Source of the DNA: JAEUMD01 sp050250815
GTDB taxonomy: Bacteria > Pseudomonadota > Alphaproteobacteria > Rhizobiales > Hyphomicrobiaceae
Direction: 5' to 3'
Assembly: GCA_050250815.1 (NCBI GenBank)
Contig: JBFWNY010000014.1
Location: 25,470 to 89,469, forward strand
Length of the DNA stretch: 64,000 bases
Made by a program: the position numbers and the translations under genes
The notes under the pieces: model-generated
Database searches by the model: none
Told to the model about the DNA's origin: nothing
The model's input: only the letters and a program-made list of their open reading frames with translations
Shown: piece after piece, positions 62,468 through 64,000 of the stretch
Numbering within the stretch: position 1 is the first letter of the stretch
Layout of the letters: each line of letters starts with the position of its first letter

Positions 62468-64000
62468 CTACTCGCCGGGCACCGGCCGGAACCGGCGTGA
62501 GATATCCTCGATCCGGATGTCGATGTCGGGCTCAGCGAAGATCGGCTCGGCCACGTCATCCGCCTCGGCTGTCTGCTGAACCGGTACCGCATCCCATTCG
62601 ACCTCGACCGCATCGGCAGCCGGGGGCTCGCCGGCAGGGAGCGGTGGGGGCAGCCGGGCAGGCTCGGCCCGCTCGGACTCAGACAGTGCGATCGCATTCG
62701 CCGATTGATCGGCGTCCGCCGCGAGGGCAGCAAAACCGGCAGCACGGAACAGATCGGCCGGCAGACGCGCTTCCGTCGCGGGCAGCGTGAGCTCAGCGGT
62801 CTCCCGCCGGAAGATCACGCCGATGCGCGGCTGCGGCTCAGCGGCACGCGTAACCTCCACCGGCGGTAGCTGCGTGCTGCGGTCTGCATCGGGCGAGCGC
62901 GCGGGCGCTGGCGCAGGCGGCGGCTCCGCCTCAACAGTGACCGGCCGCGTGGCAGAAGGCTGAGCAGCCGCCTGCCGGTCGCGTGTTTCCGCAGCCTCGC
63001 TGCCCGGGATGGCGAACAACACGACCTCTCCCGACGGGACTTCGCCCTCCGGACCTGCGTCCACGCGCGTCCTGCCGCGCCGGCGCGGACGGTCGAGAAT
63101 GCCGTCCTCGCCACGCAGCGTCGGCAGCGTCGCGCGATAGCGCTCTTCGGCCATTTCGCGCGCATAGCGCGCTGCGTAGGGACCATAACCCGACGCTGTC
63201 TCCGGATCGACGACAGCAGCACCGGGAAATGCTTCAGCGGACGCATCACGCGCTTGGGTTGAGCCGCGTGGCTCGCTTGGCGTAGCGCCAATGTCGCGCA
63301 GCACGCGCCCGGCGAAGAAACCACCCGAGCCGCCACCGGCTGCCGCGCGGCGGGTCTGACCCGAGGTGGCGGCGGCGGCCTCCGAGATGGCATCCGCCGT
63401 GCGCTGCTGCTGCTCGTTGCGCCCGGTCGCGTCTGCGTCATGCCGCCTTGCGGCAGCGCCTGGCGCCGTTGAAGCGTCCGGACGGGTATGATCGTTGGCC
63501 GCCGTCAGCGACGGCTCCTCGGTCGAGGCGAACAGTTGTTCCTCGAGCCGGCGCTTGCGTTTCTCCGCCTCGACGCGCCGCGCCGCGCCCATCACCGCAC
63601 CCAGGATGATCTCGGACCAGGCGCCGTCGCGGAACCTGTAGACCCTGAAGGCATCGGCATGCGCGAACTTGCTGCCCTGGCGCAGCAGCTTGCGCTTGAT
63701 GGCGCGGGTGGTCAGGAACGGCGAGTAGACCCGCGAAAAGATGCGCTCCTGCTCGAAGCTCGTGAACAGGTTGGCAAGCAGCTGCGCCTCGAGTTGCAGG
63801 TCGGCGATGTCCTCTGTCGAATAGCCCTTCACGTATGGGCCACTCGGCTTGTAGGGCGCGTCCAGAGGCACCGCGACGTAGTAGGCACCGTGGAAGTCGA
63901 AGACGACGTGGCGGAACACCTCGAAGTTCTGCCGGATCTCGTCGTCACGGTGAATTTCGTTGAACCGCGACAGGATCTGGATAACCGGCCCGGGGGGGGG
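62468..64000 (-). CDS. Hypothetical protein, cut by the right edge
   Basis: The frame remains open to the window end, so the 5' part is missing; a GTG at 63919 is only an internal candidate. The visible about 505 residues begin with a folded segment (QILSRFNEIHRDDEIRQNFE, FRHVVFDFHGAYYVAVPLDAPY, AFRVYRFRDGAWSEIILGAVMG). This is followed by an Arg/Lys/Glu helix and then a long low-complexity region rich in Ala, Pro, Arg and acidic residues up to an acidic end (ADDVAEPIFAEPDIDIRIEDI). I do not recognise it. The tail suggests a disordered cytoplasmic protein. Confidence 0.55.
   Translation of the reverse strand, partial: PPPGPVIQILSRFNEIHRDDEIRQNFEVFRHVVFDFHGAYYVAVPLDAPYKPSGPYVKGYSTEDIADLQLEAQLLANLFTSFEQERIFSRVYSPFLTTRAIKRKLLRQGSKFAHADAFRVYRFRDGAWSEIILGAVMGAARRVEAEKRKRRLEEQLFASTEEPSLTAANDHTRPDASTAPGAAARRHDADATGRNEQQQRTADAISEAAAATSGQTRRAAAGGGSGGFFAGRVLRDIGATPSEPRGSTQARDASAEAFPGAAVVDPETASGYGPYAARYAREMAEERYRATLPTLRGEDGILDRPRRRGRTRVDAGPEGEVPSGEVVLFAIPGSEAAETRDRQAAAQPSATRPVTVEAEPPPAPAPARSPDADRSTQLPPVEVTRAAEPQPRIGVIFRRETAELTLPATEARLPADLFRAAGFAALAADADQSANAIALSESERAEPARLPPPLPAGEPPAADAVEVEWDAVPVQQTAEADDVAEPIFAEPDIDIRIEDISRRFRPVPGE

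Noticed and set aside
63991..64000. Run of G at the window end
   Set aside because: Most likely a contig-end or sequencing artefact; too short and at the edge to interpret.

Overview
The window is high-G+C alphaproteobacterial chromosome, most likely from a halotolerant member of the Hyphomicrobiales. The evidence is the gene set and order (pdxH, fabI, histidine phosphatase, aroC; gstI divergent from glnII; addA followed by trxA), a SAM-II riboswitch before metZ, CtrA-type TTAA-N7-TTAA sites before cell-envelope genes, and a complete operon for making glycine betaine by methylating glycine, which is typical of salt-adapted bacteria.

Positions 1 to about 7480 look like the right end of a genomic island. 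It carries a small DUF1508 protein, a shrunken type I-E CRISPR remnant of three repeats directly after a full-length cas3 with no Cascade or adaptation genes in view, a compact AlpA-ParA-ribbon-helix-helix-membrane protein operon, and a P4-type tyrosine integrase. The integrase lies next to a 42-nt tRNA-Thr 3' fragment (7481-7522), which I read as the right attachment site. The left end is outside the window.

From 7.5 to 19.4 kb lie housekeeping and envelope genes: an MBL-fold hydrolase, DUF1499, pdxH, a surface antigen, fabI, aroC, a TorF-type porin, a pteridine-reductase-like SDR and two tandem paralogous glucosaminidases, the first behind a CtrA-type site. From 19.4 to 23.4 kb is a nitrogen block (tRNA-Glu, glutaminase, gstI/glnII) ending with tRNA-Leu. 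From 23.8 to 28.9 kb are glycine/sarcosine and sarcosine/dimethylglycine methyltransferases with a BCCT transporter, followed by a redox-type membrane adenylate cyclase of the CyaC class. From 29 to 33.2 kb are a penicillin-binding carboxypeptidase, small secreted proteins, a Wzx-like flippase and a CAP-domain lipoprotein.

The most unusual locus is 33573-38246. It is a two-gene unit, a 396-residue winged-helix-like adaptor protein followed by a 1145-residue protein that joins an AAA/KAP-like NTPase to a HerA/FtsK-like motor ATPase. It sits between ordinary genes and I cannot match it to a named system. I propose it as a candidate DNA-translocating conflict or genome-maintenance system.

From 38.3 to 64 kb the content is mostly core metabolism and envelope: argE, apaG, metZ with its riboswitch, a two-domain dCTP deaminase, an ECF sigma/anti-sigma pair facing a DUF4394 gene, dapE, DUF805, panE, trxA, addA, tRNA-Phe, a cytochrome b561, a MobA-like protein with XdhC, an esterase, a DevABC-like exporter and hypothetical proteins. 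The last gene runs off the right edge.
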